From the NCBI RefSeq assembly GCF_022376445.1, contig NW_025954964.1, positions 248,001 to 312,000 of the forward strand: 64,000 nt of DNA. Direction: 5' to 3'. This stretch comes from Fomitopsis serialis. Its lineage: Eukaryota > Basidiomycota > Agaricomycetes > Polyporales > Fomitopsidaceae. A program made the translations under genes and the position numbers. The notes under the pieces were generated by a model. That model searched no databases and was not told where the DNA came from. It saw nothing but the letters and a program-made list of their open reading frames with translations. How positions within the stretch are numbered: position 1 is the first letter of the stretch; each line of letters opens with the position of its first letter. Shown piece by piece: positions 43,129 to 55,422 of this stretch.

Positions 43129-46100
43129 TCAGGTTACATTCTGGTGAAAAGAACCAGTGGACCCACTCTTCGGAGTCCTCGGAAGTCGGCAAGTTGCACC
43201 ACTCTGGAGGATATGGTATGCCACGAGTCCAGACCTGAAGTATGACATCGTCAGCGGTGCCGAGCGTGTGCAGCACACAAGTGACGAACCAGCCAGTCTG
43301 ATGCGATGCGCCCAAGCCTCGGCCGTCGTCAGCATGGAAGAACTGTCAAGCCAGTGAGCGGGTCTTCATGGGGCCATCAATATGCATGACGAACCTCATG
43401 GAACCAGACGTAGTCTCTGAAGTGCGGGTCACGATCGAGCTTGGGGTTGCCGCCGTTCGTCGCTCGCCTGCCCTCTGCATCACGGCCAAAGATATGGATC
43501 ACTCGATGCTGGATCTCCTCCGCGACCTCGACGAGGTTCATGTAGTCCCCGCTGCCAGTCGGGCACTCCACTTGGAGCTCGTCACCGTAATACTGATAGA
43601 ACCGCTGCAAGCTCTCGATCAGGAGGAAGTTCACAGCGAGCCCTAAGGAGGGGTGAGTGAGGCAGTTGCCAGCGTGTGCAGGATACACGTACAGATCGGG
43701 CCTCGCCAGTTCGAATTACCACCAAACATGCCAGACTTCGAGTCTCCGGGCCAGTAGTTGACTTCGTATCGCTGGCCGTGGACATCCATGCCCCACGGCT
43801 GGTCCTTATGTCTCTTAGACAGACTGCGCAATGATATGAGCCCCAGGAAATGCGAACAACGAGAGCGATGGACGTACGACCGGATACCGTGTTCGCTGAA
43901 AAACTCGTTCTCGTCCAACATCTTCTGGAGAATCTTGACAAGACGGTCCTTGTTAGCGAGCGCGAGCAACCTCCGCTCACCGCGACCGCCGGCTGTGGAA
44001 CACCGTGAGCACGTTGTCTTGCTTGAATCTGCAATAGATACGCACCTTTCATGTTTGCGACGTTACGCTCCGACAGCTCAGGCCTATTCTCGATGAACCA
44101 CTCCAAACGCTTTTTGAATCCAGGGACGCGGTTGAGCGTTGCAGGTTCGATGACGCACGTCGCATACAGTGGAATCAGGCCCACAAGGCTGCGGACAGGA
44201 AGCTGCATCGTGTGGCCACCGTCGAATTCGATAGCGTCGTAGTACAGGCCGTCTTCCTCACTCCATAGGCTCATTTCTTGCTCGCCCTGGCGGTACGTCA
44301 TGGCATCGGCGATGAAGATGAAGTGCTAGAGGTGCACGCATTAGAAGGCATCACTTGCTGATGATTTACACTCAATAGCACTGACCTCGAAGAATTTCGA
44401 GGCAATGTCTTCATACACTGGGTTATGCTTCGCCAGCTCGAGGGCGATGTTGAGCCTGTATCATTGATCAGCACGAGCCATAATGAGTATGAGTAGATGC
44501 ATACATGTTCAGACAGTAGAAAGCCATCCACGCCGTACCATCTGCTTGACGGAGGACACCACCTGTCGGCAGAGGCTCGGACCGGTTGAAGACACCAATG
44601 TTGTCTAAACCGAGGAAGCCTCCCTCGAAGACGTTGTTTCCACCTTGATCCTTGCGGTTGACCCACCATGTGAAGTTCAGCAGCAGCTTCTGGAACACGC
44701 GCTCGAGAAATGCGAGGTCCTCTCGACCATACAGCTTCCGCTCGATCTTGAAGATACGGAACGTCGCCCTGAACAACGTGATGAACGATCGTCGACCAAT
44801 CAAACAGACAGAGACGTACCATGCATGCACCGGAGGGTTCACGTCGCTGAAGTTCCACTCATACGCGGGAATCTGGCCGTCGGGCTTCATATACCACTCA
44901 CGCGTGAGCAGATCCAGTTGTTTCTTGGCGAAATCCGGATCGACAACGGCGAGGGGGATACAATGAAACGCAGTGTCCCACGCTGCGAAGAAGGGATACT
45001 CCCACCTGTATCCAGCAGGGGTGAGTATATGCGCACCGCGCAATACTTGAACACCTACTTGTCGGGCATAGAGAGGATGTCGGCTATATACATGTGCTTC
45101 CATTCCTATATCACAATCGTCAGCATTTCGTGCCGCTGTCAAAATCACTGCACGCACCTTGTTCCTCACATTCTTCCTCTCTGGTGGTGGCGGAGGCTGG
45201 GCAGGATCGCCGTTCAGCCATTCATTCTGGACGAACTGATAGTACTGCTTTGTCCACAACATGCCACCGAGTGCTTGGCGCATGATCTGCTGCAAGTCAT
45301 CTGTCATCGGGCCCATGACAAGGGCGGAGTAGAACTCGTTCGCTTCCTCTCGGCGTTCTTCGATCGCATCGTCGAACATGCCCTCATCCTCAATCGTGGG
45401 GTCTTGTTCCGGTTTCCGGCGTGTCAACTTCATACGGACGACCGCACATCCGCCGTGCCCAGGTACGTTGTCGAAGACGTAATGCGCGGCAGACTTGGTG
45501 CCGCGCTTTTCCGGGTTCACGAACGAGGGCGTCATGGGGAAGGGGGTACGCGGGCCCTGCTCTTCCTCGGAGCTCGGCGTTCCGCTCTCATGGTGCACGG
45601 TGTTCGAGTGTATCTTCGTTGAGAAGAAGCCGGGCTGACCGTCAGCTGGTGGGGACGGACGGTGCGAAGGGATGATATGGTCATGGAAAGCGTCCTTCAC
45701 ATACGGGGTCTCGTTCTGGCCTCCGTAGAGCCTGTGGAAGTTGGTGTTGTTCTCGGTGAAAAGGAGCTCGGGCTCGATGGCATCCATATCCTCTCCATCA
45801 GCTGCACCGTTCTCACCGACAGGTGATCCGCTCGCAGAAACGGGAGGTGGTGACGGGAGGCAGTACAAATGATACTTGCCAAAGGTGGGATGAACAGCAG
45901 TGATGACCGTGTTGCCCGAGGCACTCATGGCGGGCATCTTGGGTTTCTCCGCCGGCCATGACCAGAAGTTGGTGAACCAAAATTGCGGAACGATGTGCAG
46001 TGTAGCGGGGTCGGGACCGCGATTGTAAGAAGTGATACGGACGTAGACGCTATCGGGGTCCTGTTCATCTTTGGCATACTGTGATGTAGATATAGTGAGT

Positions 46101-46963
46101 TTTCAGACGCATATAGTCTCGGGCGGACCGACAACATACTTCTAGGAAGACATCCCAATAGCGATCCTCGTCGAAAGCATCGGTGTCTAGGATCTCGAAC
46201 TCAGATACATCACGATCGCGATGTTGGTTCTCCTGCACAAGCTCCTCGTACGGGTAGGCCTTCTGAGGGTATTTGTACAGGAATTTCATGTACGAATGGG
46301 TCGGAGTCGAGTCGAGGTAGTAGTACAGTTCCTTGACATCTTCGCCATGGTTTCCCTGATGACCGGTGACACCGAAGAGGCGCTCCTTTAGGATGCGGTC
46401 CTGCCCATTCCATAGTGACAAGGAGAAGTTAAGGCGCTGATGGTTATCCGAGATGCCTGCGATACCATCCTCGCCCCACCTGTAGGCGCGCGACCGGGCG
46501 TGCTCGTGAGGAAAGTGACTCCAGGCGTCGCCGTTTGCAGAATAGTCCTCGCGGACGGTCGCCTGTAAGATAGTTTGGTAAGACAAAAAGCGTAGCCAAC
46601 CTAATCGCGGGTCGAACGCACCCATTGCCTGTCGCTCAGATACGGACCCCACCTCTTCCAGTGTAGCTCGCGCTTGCGATCCTGCTCGAGTCGGTACCTC
46701 TCCGCGCCCTTGTATTCATCGCGCAGCTGGTCAACGAGCCTAGTCCGGAAGGTTTGGGTGCCCCCGTTCTGTTGCTCCTGCTTCGGCGACGAAGCTGTCT
46801 CCGCCTTTGCCAATTTGGGCGGGGCCGGAGCAGCGGTCTGCGACGGGGAGGGCCTGGGTATGTTGATCGTGAGGGCGGGGTCGGACGTCGAGCGAGGCGG
46901 CTGTTGCCCGCTGCCGTTCTCGCCTCTGAATATTTTCCCCTGGATTTTCTTGGTCTGTGACAT
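43129..46963 (-). CDS. Glycoside hydrolase family 63 protein
   Basis: Alpha-glucosidase-like protein of family GH63, the family of processing glucosidase I and bacterial YgjK. Starts at the ATG ending at 46963 ([19 protein letters not shown]) with a disordered Pro/Ala-rich stretch. Then [38 protein letters not shown] and [20 protein letters not shown] form the N-terminal domain. The catalytic (alpha/alpha)6 part has [20 protein letters not shown] (the Asp is the expected acid) and [20 protein letters not shown]. It closes with [20 protein letters not shown], whose Glu is the expected base. The last exon is reached through a GTTCGT...CTTCAG intron and reads [15 protein letters not shown] to the stop at 43129. 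No signal peptide is visible, so a cytosolic role is more likely than ER N-glycan trimming. Confidence 0.88.
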
Positions 46964-47403
46964 GGCGGGGGAGGGGACGATGAACGACGGAGCGAAACGA
47001 ACGCGTCGAGGACGGTAGGCGCCCGTCTAGAGCTCTTCTCGCGTCTTGACGCCTGACGTCACGCCACGCGGGTGTCAGCACGTGACCGTCTCAGCGGCCG
47101 AGAGAACGCCGGAACGACGCCCCCACGCTCCACACGCGGGGTCTGGCTGCCAGACAGACAGAAGTTTGAACTGGGCCCGCGGGGTATGCTAACTGCACTG
47201 GGATAGACGGAGGGAAAAGAAATTGCATTGCAGAGAGGCAGAGACTGCAGCAGAGATATGTACAGATGACGGAGAGACTGAGCAGAGCAGCGGATCAAGA
47301 CAAGCACAAGAGCAGAGCAGTCGCCTCGTGGTCAGCACAGACAGGTAGGCAGATACAACAGGTGCCAGATTCATTTTGTGTACAACAGCTGGTATCTTCA
47401 TGT

Positions 47404-49510
47404 TCATGCAGGAGTTGCGGGAGCAGGGGAGCCACCGCGCGCGTCGTGGAAACCTGCAAACACGTCTTGTCAATGAAGAGATGCCCTCCACGCCGGTTCA
47501 ACTTACCACGGCCTCGTCCGCGTCCGCGCCCACGGAATTCGCCGTCAGAACCTCCTCGCCATTCTCCGTGCGGCTTGCCACGGAAACCTTGAGGTGAATT
47601 TACCTGAGCCAACGTATACCTCTCGTGATAAATGGCACTTACCACCACGGTCACCGCCACGGTCACCACCACGGTCGCCGCCACGGTATCCTCCGCGGAA
47701 ACCACCACGTTCGCCACCACGGCCTCCTCGGAAGCCACCACGGTCACCTCGGAAGCCACCGCGGTCACCTCTGAAGCCACGGCCACCACGGCTACGGCCC
47801 CTTGGGGGCATGGGCCTGAAGCCATCGTCATCTGGATGAGGAACATGTCCGTTCGTCTGCACACCATTTGGCATTGGTGATGGCGGTGCGCTACGCTCTG
47901 CAGGAGCTTCAGAGGCGGGTGTCATATCTCTGGAGGTACCGAACTGCGCATGCAGGCTACCGATGGACGGGAGGCCCTGCTCGTCTTCGTCCGCCCAGTT
48001 AATCACTCCATTCGTGGTAGGGATTTCAGGAACCTGGCGCGTCGTGAGTCCATGTCCATGTACACGCGGTCTTCAACTGGTATCATACCTCTGTTGTTGT
48101 GGTGACGGTAATCGACTCCTCCACAACAGCGTGACCGTTAACCTCTGCCTCGACCACAGCCTCGACGACCTCCACTTGCGCAGGTTGTTCGACAACTTCC
48201 TCCTGCACGGGCTCAGGTTCAACGGCCTGTTCCAGCTCGTCTTCTTGCATGAAGTGGAAGCCACCAGTAGGCGCTGCACCAATGACAGAGGATAGTCCGC
48301 TAACGGGAACCTCCACAGGCTCCGGAACCTCCGGTTCAACTTCCTGAGGCTCTTCGACTGGTAGCTCCTCGTGTGCAGGAGGGTTCAAGAAGAGTTGGGT
48401 GATCTCGACCAGGCGTGAGTCTATGCCAGGCATATGTCACGATGCACGAGAAAGAGAGGCCTAGGGCTACGCACAAGGAACTCCGTGCACTTCGCCTTCT
48501 GCGGTCACGAAGTTGCTGATGATCTCCAAGCGGCCCTCACTCTCGTCGCTGAAGAGCCTGTCTGTGACATGGTAGATTGCCATGCCCTCAGACTGTTCGA
48601 TGCCAAGATTGGTAACGGCTGGGTGTCCTTGAGACAGGAGGTCTCTCAGGCGCAGGAAGTGGATGAGGTCGGCAGTCTTTCGCTGGTACGTGTCCTTAAA
48701 AGTAGACAACATGTTATGTCAGACCCCGCAACCTTGTAAAGAGGTATAGCCATCACCTCAGCAGCCGCAACCACCTCAGCCAGACGTTCCCTCTCAGCTC
48801 TGGCAGCCTCAGCCTGTTTGACTGCCAACTCTTGAGCAACCTCCGCCTCGTGCGTCTGTGTCGTTTGTGAGGAGGTTATGTGACACTCAATGCGAACGAA
48901 GACTTACAATGATGACCTTCTTCACGTCCTCCAACTCTTTCCGCGTCGCCTCCAGACTTGGCAGGGTCGTCAATAATCGCCTCTGATCGTCGTTGAGCTT
49001 GTCCGGTGGCAAAGACGAGTACTGTTCGATTCGTGCCTGTCATAAATTTGCAAGACGTCAATGCTCACCCTTAAATGGACTGGACGTTGCATGACAATAA
49101 AATGGAGGGACCAAAGCAAGGTGACGCGTCGGAAGCACGACATAGGATCAAGTAGCGAGCGATGTAGACACTCGCACTCACCATCTTCTTTTGTATCTGC
49201 TTCAATCGCTTATTGAGCATGTCGACGATGGGTGTCACTTTCAGTGCCGGATCCTCCACCGGTGTCTGAGCCTGCGGTGCCTCAGGCTGCGCGACCAGCT
49301 CGGGCGCGACCGAGCCCTCCTTCACATCCGCCTCCGTCGGGGCCTTCTCAGTAAGCGCGGCGGAGGTGGAGTCGGGTAAGGTAACATCGTCGTGCTCAGG
49401 AGTTTTCTTCGTGGACTTCGTTTTCTTCCTCTTCTGCGACTTGGAAAGCGGTGCCGACGGGGAGCACCAGGCACGATGCGGACGGTCGGGGTGGTGGGGG
49501 TGTCGGACAT
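47404..49510 (-). CDS. RGG-box RNA-binding protein with N-terminal coiled coil (caprin-like layout)
   Basis: Probable cytoplasmic RNA-binding protein of about 480 residues. After MSDTPTTPTVRIVPGAP comes a Lys-rich stretch (KSQKRKKTKSTKKTPEHDD). Then a helical, coiled-coil region (PIVDMLNKRLKQIQKKM, ARIEQYSSLPPDKLNDDQRR, LEATRKELEDVKKVI, AVKQAEAARAERERLAE) and a compact segment (FLRLRDLLSQGHPAVTNLGI). A long acidic Val/Glu/Pro region and a C-terminal RGG/FRG box (GGRGFRGDRGGFRGDRGGFR and more) follow, ending HDARGGSPAPATPA at 47404. The coiled coil plus RGG order recalls animal caprins, but I do not claim orthology. The frame needs a one-base shift at about 49455-49465 (CCCC for expected CCCCC), or a weak 44-bp intron there. 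The function, mRNA binding in granules or translation, is inferred from the RGG box. Confidence 0.7.
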
Positions 49511-50200
49511 GGTTAGTAGGGTGTTTTTGGCTGCGTAGATTCTCGTATGAACAGGGGGCACAGATGGGACGCGTACAAGACTACAGAGGCTGGGAGAGCG
49601 GTGGTAAAGGATGCGATGTATGCAAAAATCGAAGGGGTCACTCGACCTCGTCACTGACCCGAATGACTTTCCCACGCCTTCAGTGTACTCGGTTACAGAT
49701 CGGTTCAATAGCCTGCAGGCGCTCTCGCTAAATAACTTGAAGTTGTCACGGTCTCTTGGTTATCTCCGCACCTCGTTGCACCGAGCGACACCGTTACCCT
49801 TGCACAGATCCACTAGTCCGTTCAACAAAATTCTCGGTTATGTTCGCCCATGTTTTTTTTGGGAAAGTAGATGTGGGGGCAACGCACTTACCAGCTACAG
49901 CCACTAAGTCCCGATGTACGGATGGGAGCGGACAACGACATCGGTATGTCTGAGTTGCCTTTTTCGTATTTGCAAGTTGATTCCTCTGTCGAAATCTGAC
50001 TATTCCAGAAGAAGTTGAAGAGACATTATTCGAATCTCCGGTGACAAGGGCAACGTCCCGGGTTGGTGTAGAATGCCGCGTTGTCGGCAGTCTGGATCAT
50101 AACCTCCGGTGCTCATAAATGCCAGCCCCCTTGAGCATAACATAAGACAAGCTGGACCTCTCGCACCTTATCCCAACGCCCTCTGGCGTAAAGCTCCTCA
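49511..50200. other. Divergent intergenic region
   Basis: About 690 bp between the start codons of the RGG-box and BTB genes, which point away from each other. It presumably carries both promoters. A T-run at 49851-49860 is the only conspicuous low-complexity tract. I see no repeat or binding-site cluster. Confidence 0.5.
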
Positions 50201-51359
50201 ATGGCTCTGGAAAATGACTTCAGCTCGAACCGGCACGCCTCCGCTCTTCAGGAATTCGAGGTCCCCGTCCGGCATCCCGAGCTGTGTTTTGATGACGCAA
50301 ATCTCGCAGTCGTCACAGGTCGTCAATACTTCCTTGTACACCAGGGCCTACTCTGCTATCACTCCACTGTTTTGAGAGGCCAGGTGGAAGCGCTCCAACT
50401 GGGACACGCTCTTGCGCTGGAAGGCCGGCCAGTACTAGCCTTGCAGGATACGCCAGAGGATATGATGTACTTTTTGAAAGCTCTATACGGGTGCGTATCT
50501 GCTTTTGAATTCCTCTCGCACTGCATAATCTGCTGACAGACTATTTTCAAGGTGTGCTTTCGGCCTGGAGAGCAAGGAGTTCACTGTCATATCGGCGTTG
50601 CTTCGTATGTCGACGAAGTATGGCGTGGACGACCTGCGCAAAGAGGTCATGCGTATCCTGTTGCTATCCTGGCCGACCACTCTTGCCTTATGGGAGCTCC
50701 GTGAGAAGAAGGTCACAAATATCCACGGCATCTACGCTCCGCGAACCGGATTGCCACATCCGCTGTAAGTCACGGAGATTCCCATCGTGTATGCACACTT
50801 GACCCTGTACAGCTCGATCATCAACTTGGCCCGCGAAGTCAACGCCCCAGAATTGCTACCATCCGCTTTCTACGACCTTTCCCGGTATTTGCCGAGTCAA
50901 CTTGTGCTCAACCATATGAACGGAGTCGACGGAACCGGTGCTCAAATCTCGTACGAGGATCTGCTCAAAGTGCTCCGGGGGAAAGAACAAGCAACTCGTT
51001 TCTTTTCGACTTTCATCGTCGACGAACTGGAAGGTCGAGATCCCAGCGACGCCTGCATTCGGAAGCGCAACATCGTCACACAGCGCGCATGTCAAGTGGC
51101 ATTCGAAGCCGTCAATTTCGAACTGATCCGCGACGTCAATGGCATGGTGTGCAATCGTAACTCCGACCCTCTGTTCGCCACCGCAGAAAGCCTTGCTATG
51201 CAGACGAGGGAAGACGTTCCCGGAGAGGAGAACAGGGCGGTATACAGGGCGTGCGAAGTCTGCCGTCTGGAGTATAGCTCTGTCGTCGACGCGGTACGAG
51301 AGGACTTCTGGCGGCGGATCCCGGAATGGTTCGAACTGGAGGTGGGAAACTGGGGCTAA
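50201..51359 (+). CDS. BTB/POZ domain protein
   Basis: About 350 residues. The N-terminal part has the BTB fold signature of agaricomycete proteins (HPELCFDDANLAVVTGRQYF, VHQGLLCYHSTVLRG, ALQDTPEDMMYFLKALYG, then the helical KEFTVISALLRMSTKYGVDD). The C-terminal half (EVNAPELLPSAFYDLSRYLP, RACEVCRLEYSSVVDAVRED) follows the usual helical extension of this expanded fungal family. Three exons with introns at about 50491-50551 and 50765-50813 keep the frame. The start is the ATG at 50201. BTB proteins dimerise and may act as cullin-3 adaptors, but no partner is evident here. The stop lies about 650 bp before the SPO11 start. Confidence 0.82.
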
Positions 51360-51605
51360 GCTAGCTTTCTGTGCTTCTCTCTGCGATCTTGCTTGGCTTG
51401 TGCCCGTTTGCTTGTTGTCCACTTGCTTGTTCTATGACGATGCGTCTCGTGACATTTGCAGTTGTGGGTCCGAATGTAACTTCGTCTCGAACGCGCTTCG
51501 TCACGGTGTGACAGGTCGCGTCAATCTCGATGCCCGATCGTGCCTGTCGGCTCTATCCTTCGCCCCGACTTTCTCGGAGTCCCTGTCGCCCACAACACAC
51601 TCTGA

Positions 51606-52026
51606 AATGCACGACGAACACCTTTTCGACGATGTTTTCGCATTCTCTGGAGATGAGGATACCGCTCAAGACGGTGGTTTCAATGATTTGGCCGCCGAGG
51701 ACATGCATATATGCGAAGATTCACCTCTCATCATGCTGATGGACGAACTTGAAGAGGACGAAAGCCAGTTCACTTCCGCAAACGGAGGCGGAGATGAAAA
51801 CGTCGAAGCTAGCGCTGATGACGATGGAGGCACTAGCTCACAATCACAAACACTACACGACGAAAACAGCGAGCACGGTGTGGTACATGATTTCGAAGAG
51901 CAGAAATCGAACCAGACGTGCACCTGCCAGTGGACGTCTCCGAAGAACGGTGGGCCCACTAGTAGTATTCACCGTCATCTAGGTCTCATAGCTCGCCGAC
52001 AGCATTGCAATCATGGGGCAACTTGA
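51606..52026 (+). CDS. Short acidic ORF, possibly the 5' exon of SPO11
   Basis: An ATG at 51606 opens a 139-residue frame (MHDEHLFDDVFAFSGDEDTA) that is strongly Asp/Glu/Ser-rich and probably disordered. The last codons overlap the first ATG of SPO11 in another frame. SPO11 sequence appears to be open slightly upstream of its ATG (ADSIAIMGQ) after a possible acceptor TCTCATAG at about 51991. So part of this ORF may be an N-terminal exon of SPO11 joined by a weak donor. I could not find a donor with good consensus and correct phase. It may equally be a separate small protein or non-coding. Confidence 0.35.
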
Positions 52027-53955
52027 GGCTCTAGTCTTATCAGTTATGGAGCAGCTCGTGGAGGCGCTCGAAGAAGGTGACCGGGTGAAGACAAAGACGA
52101 AGACGAAGAGGATCATCGTAGAGCTCGCCGATCGAAAGCGGACGTCTTCGGATGGGTGATCTCTTCCTTCGGACTGCATGAGATGAAACTCATGGTGTAC
52201 TGGCAGATCTCCAGGAACTCGTACACTGATGTTTCCTCGCAAGGGGAAAGGAGCGAGCATACAGCCATTTAGTATGCCTACATAACTCGGTGACAACTTC
52301 ATTGCATGCTGTTGCTGAGATTCCCTTGCAGCACAACTCTTTCGAGTGGTCAGCCTCGTACACGAAGCCTTGTCAACTGACATGCCATTGACGAAACGGT
52401 GCGCAATTCCGTGTGGGATGACGCATACAGTCAGCATTTGAAGCGAAATCAGGGATATGTATTACAAGGATGTCGGGCTCTTCAATCCCAGGCCGTAGTT
52501 GACAAAGTGGGTCGAAGCCAGAGCTCTCGTGCGTGCGTGAAACTGACATTGAACCCCTTGGCCTTCGTGCATAGCTGGTCGATGACCTCGCCGCGACCCT
52601 TGGTGTCGGCCGAGCTGACCTGAACGTCGTATGTGATCAATCGTGCAGGACCTCCGAGCATATGCATTCGTTAATAACAGTCCAGCGTGCCTCGGCCAAA
52701 GGACTTGTATGTGGGTCAAAACTAGTCATCCACCTCGACGGAGGGGATGCCATACAAGCGAACGACTCCGAGGTTGTCCTTTCGTTCCAAACCGGGTATT
52801 CCAACTGACACCACAGGTTAGGGCACACTGATACCAACCGGCGAAGACATCGCACAATTTGAGGTAGATGACTCGCTATCATGGGTCCTCATCGTCGAGA
52901 AGGAGGTGCACTTCACGCACAAGTGACATTGCCAGTTGGATCTGACGGTGCGGCATTTCAGGCGGTCTTCCAAACCCTGTGTCGGTCAAGTTCGCCAACC
53001 ACCCTTCCTTGCCAGGACCTGGGCTCATCATCACGGTGCTCGTCCTTCCCCTTGCCCTTCCTCGCACCTGACGTCTATAGGGCAAGGGTACCCGGACGTG
53101 GCGACCCGGCAGCTCGTCAAGACGCTGTCCGACAACCTCCCGTCCTAGTGAGCCCTTACCGCGTGCCCCCAGCTCATTCGTATGACCGCCCACCATATGT
53201 AGCATACCCATACTGGCGCTTGTCGACGGCGACGCCTACGGGCTGGACATCCTCTCCGTGTACCGCTTCGGCAGCGCGCAGATGCAGCATGAGCGGGAGA
53301 GCCTCGCTGCCGCGCGGGTGCGCTGGCTGGGGATCTGGACGAGCGAGCTGGCGGGGTGAGCGAACGTTCGCCCACAACCGTGCTGCACCGAGAAGCTGAC
53401 GGGTGCTGCGCGACTGGCCAGGCTGGACATCCCCAAGGACGCGCTTATACCGATTACGAAGCATGACGAGAAGAAGGTGTGTCTGCGCTACCTCATGGAT
53501 GCCTTGCGTTGCCTGCCGGCCCCCCCTGGGTGCGGGATAAACCCGTTTGTCCCGTTGTGCGAGCGGCCCGCTCATTGGACTGGACGTACAGGCACTGAGT
53601 ATGCTGCGACGTAGTGGCCTCCCGAAGAAGTGGCGGTGCGTCTAATTGGCATTTGCGATTGCGTCAGATGGGCTGACTGGCCCGTGAGTAGGAAGGAGCT
53701 CCAGTACATGCTGCATAACCGGCGCAAGGCGGAGATTGAGATCCTTTCAAGTGTACAAAGGAAGGCAACTATGCCTGGCTTCGTGGACAAGACTCTAACC
53801 ACCCACCGGTGACGCGGACGTCCTTGACTCGATGGACTACGCGGACCTGGCGACGGTGTCCATGCATACTCACCCCTTGAGCCGCCATGCCTGTCACCTA
53901 CCTAGCAGACAAGATCACCGCCATCGTGGACAGCTACGCCACAAAGTACGCTTGA
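52013..53955 (+). CDS. SPO11: Spo11 meiotic double-strand-break transesterase, with two one-base frame breaks
   Basis: Topoisomerase VI A-type protein that makes meiotic DNA breaks in the nucleus. The reading over about twelve exons is MGQLEALVLSVMEQLVEALE, RTLMFPRKGKGAS, QLFRVVSLVHEALSTDMPLT and KRDMYYKDVGLF (the Tyr pair includes the catalytic residue). Then QSQAVVDKLVDDLAATLGVG, RASAKGLVCGSKLVIHL, GTLIPTGEDIAQFEVDD, SWVLIVEKEAVFQTLC, VKFANHPSLPGPGLIITGKG and YPDVATRQLVKTLSDNLP. The Toprim metal site IPILALVDGDAYGLDILSVY follows, with DIPKDALIPITKHDEKKALS and KELQYMLHNRRKAEIEIL. Splice sites and phases fit well. The frame is lost by one base at about 52481-52490 and again at about 52978-52992, both inside conserved sequence. 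The last exon and stop at 53955 are less sure. True loss or consensus errors are both possible. Confidence 0.82.
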
Positions 53956-54446
53956 CATGTCGACGACGTCCGCCACACACGTCTGATGGTTCCACTGGTC
54001 GACGGCCTCAACCACACGGTCAAGGCCGCATTCTGACATTTTGGGGCACCCGGGACGGGCGAGTATGCTACAGAGTCTAATGCAGTAAATAGTCCGTGTC
54101 GTTGCAATGAATGGCCGCATTAGAACATATGTTACGAGTCCGATACTTCAGAACAATATATGACGGTGTGCTACGATATATGCACGCATGTCAGAGTCAA
54201 TCCGCGCCCGCGCGTCAGCAGGACAAACGACAGTTAGATGTCAGTACTAGTATGCCGTATCGATGCAATGCGATGCGATGTCAAGTCCGAGAGTGTCCGT
54301 GCCGCACCAATGTGCTAAATGCGAAACGGGATATGCAATAGTGTCCAAGTGTTGTGTCATCGAGACGAGGTCATGACGCCAAGGCGCATGCTCACCGCAA
54401 TGCCGCCTAGCTTAGCCATCGAGGCTGACGGGGGCTGTCCGGGCGC
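53956..54446. other. Intergenic region between convergent genes
   Basis: About 490 bp between the SPO11 stop and the stop of the membrane protein gene. It contains short GATGCAATGCGATGCGATG-type repeats around 54262-54281. No gene is seen. Confidence 0.5.
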
Positions 54447-55422
54447 TCAAGGCCGGACAGCACTGGCGACGGTGTGGGCCTGGCTGCCCGAGTCGCGTTG
54501 GCGGTTGATCAGCAGCTCGTGCACAGGGCCTGTGATGGGTGTGGAGACGTCGCTGTACGTGGACAGGGTCGTGCTGGCGGTGGTGGTACGCGAGATGGGC
54601 GTGGGCCCCCGCTCGAGCGCGCCGACGACGTCGGCAGCCCAGAGGATTCGGACAACGCCACGGAGCCGGACGCGGCGTCCGGAGGTCTCGGAGTCGTCGG
54701 AGGGCTGTGCGGCGCGCGGGAGCGGCGTTGGGAGGAGCGATTCGTGCGTCGTGGACTGCTCGTCGTCGTCGTCATCGTGGTCGCCTCCGTGGCCATGCTC
54801 ACTGTGCGGATTAGGTAGGCTGGCCATTGAAACCTCGGCTACGTGCGTCAAAGGCTGTAGGATCGTAGGCTGTGCCACTGCTACTGGCGGTTGCACGGTT
54901 GTTGAAGGCTGCACGACTGATGAAGGTCGATACGACTTGAAGTCAAACCCGAAGTCTTCTTGCCGCGGTGTAAAGTCGTAGAGCGTGGACGAGCGGACGC
55001 TGGGAGGGCTGGAGAAGGAGTGGGATTGCGGGCGGAGAGACGGAGGCAGGAGCGCGACGTGGCTCTCCTCATAGTTATCTTGTTGAGGAGACTGCACCAG
55101 CGACGACGTGCTGTGGTTCCGGTCAGCCCGATCGTCCGACGCTGGACCCCGTTTATACTCCTGCCCTTCGTGCAAGTGCGCGGCCTTGAGCTTGTTGCGC
55201 GCAATCTGCAGCTGGCGCAGGACAGACAAGAGAACGATGACGAGAAGGAAGATGACCACTGCACGCGGTGCGTCAGATGTCGATGGTGTGCCCAGAGCAC
55301 ACGAAAGACTCACCGCTCTCTACTATTATGGCAGCCATGGCCCCGGTACTGAGTCCGGAGCATGTGGCTGCGCTGACGGCGGCTGGCGTAGACGCGAGGA
55401 GTGCGAGGGCAAGGAGCTGCAT
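54447..55422 (-). CDS. Single-pass membrane protein with a long disordered cytoplasmic tail
   Basis: About 300 residues. A typical signal peptide (MQLLALALLASTPAAVSAAT) is followed after about 16 residues by a transmembrane helix (VVIFLLVIVLLSVLRQLQIA), so the mature outside part is very short. One intron (about 55257-55311, GTGAGT...GTGCAG) lies just before the helix and restores phase. The tail is basic next to the membrane (RNKLKAAHLHEGQEYKRG), then Ser/Pro/Gln-rich, with an HGHGGDHDDDDDEQ stretch. It ends ASAVRP at 54447. The plan of small lumenal part, one helix and disordered tail is seen in sensors and adaptors, but I recognise no family. Confidence 0.65.

Noticed and set aside
43129..43290. 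Apparent frameshift at the C-terminus of GH63 after HQTGW
   Set aside because: Removing a GTTCGT...CTTCAG intron restores a typical GWSGLVA end in phase, so no break is needed.
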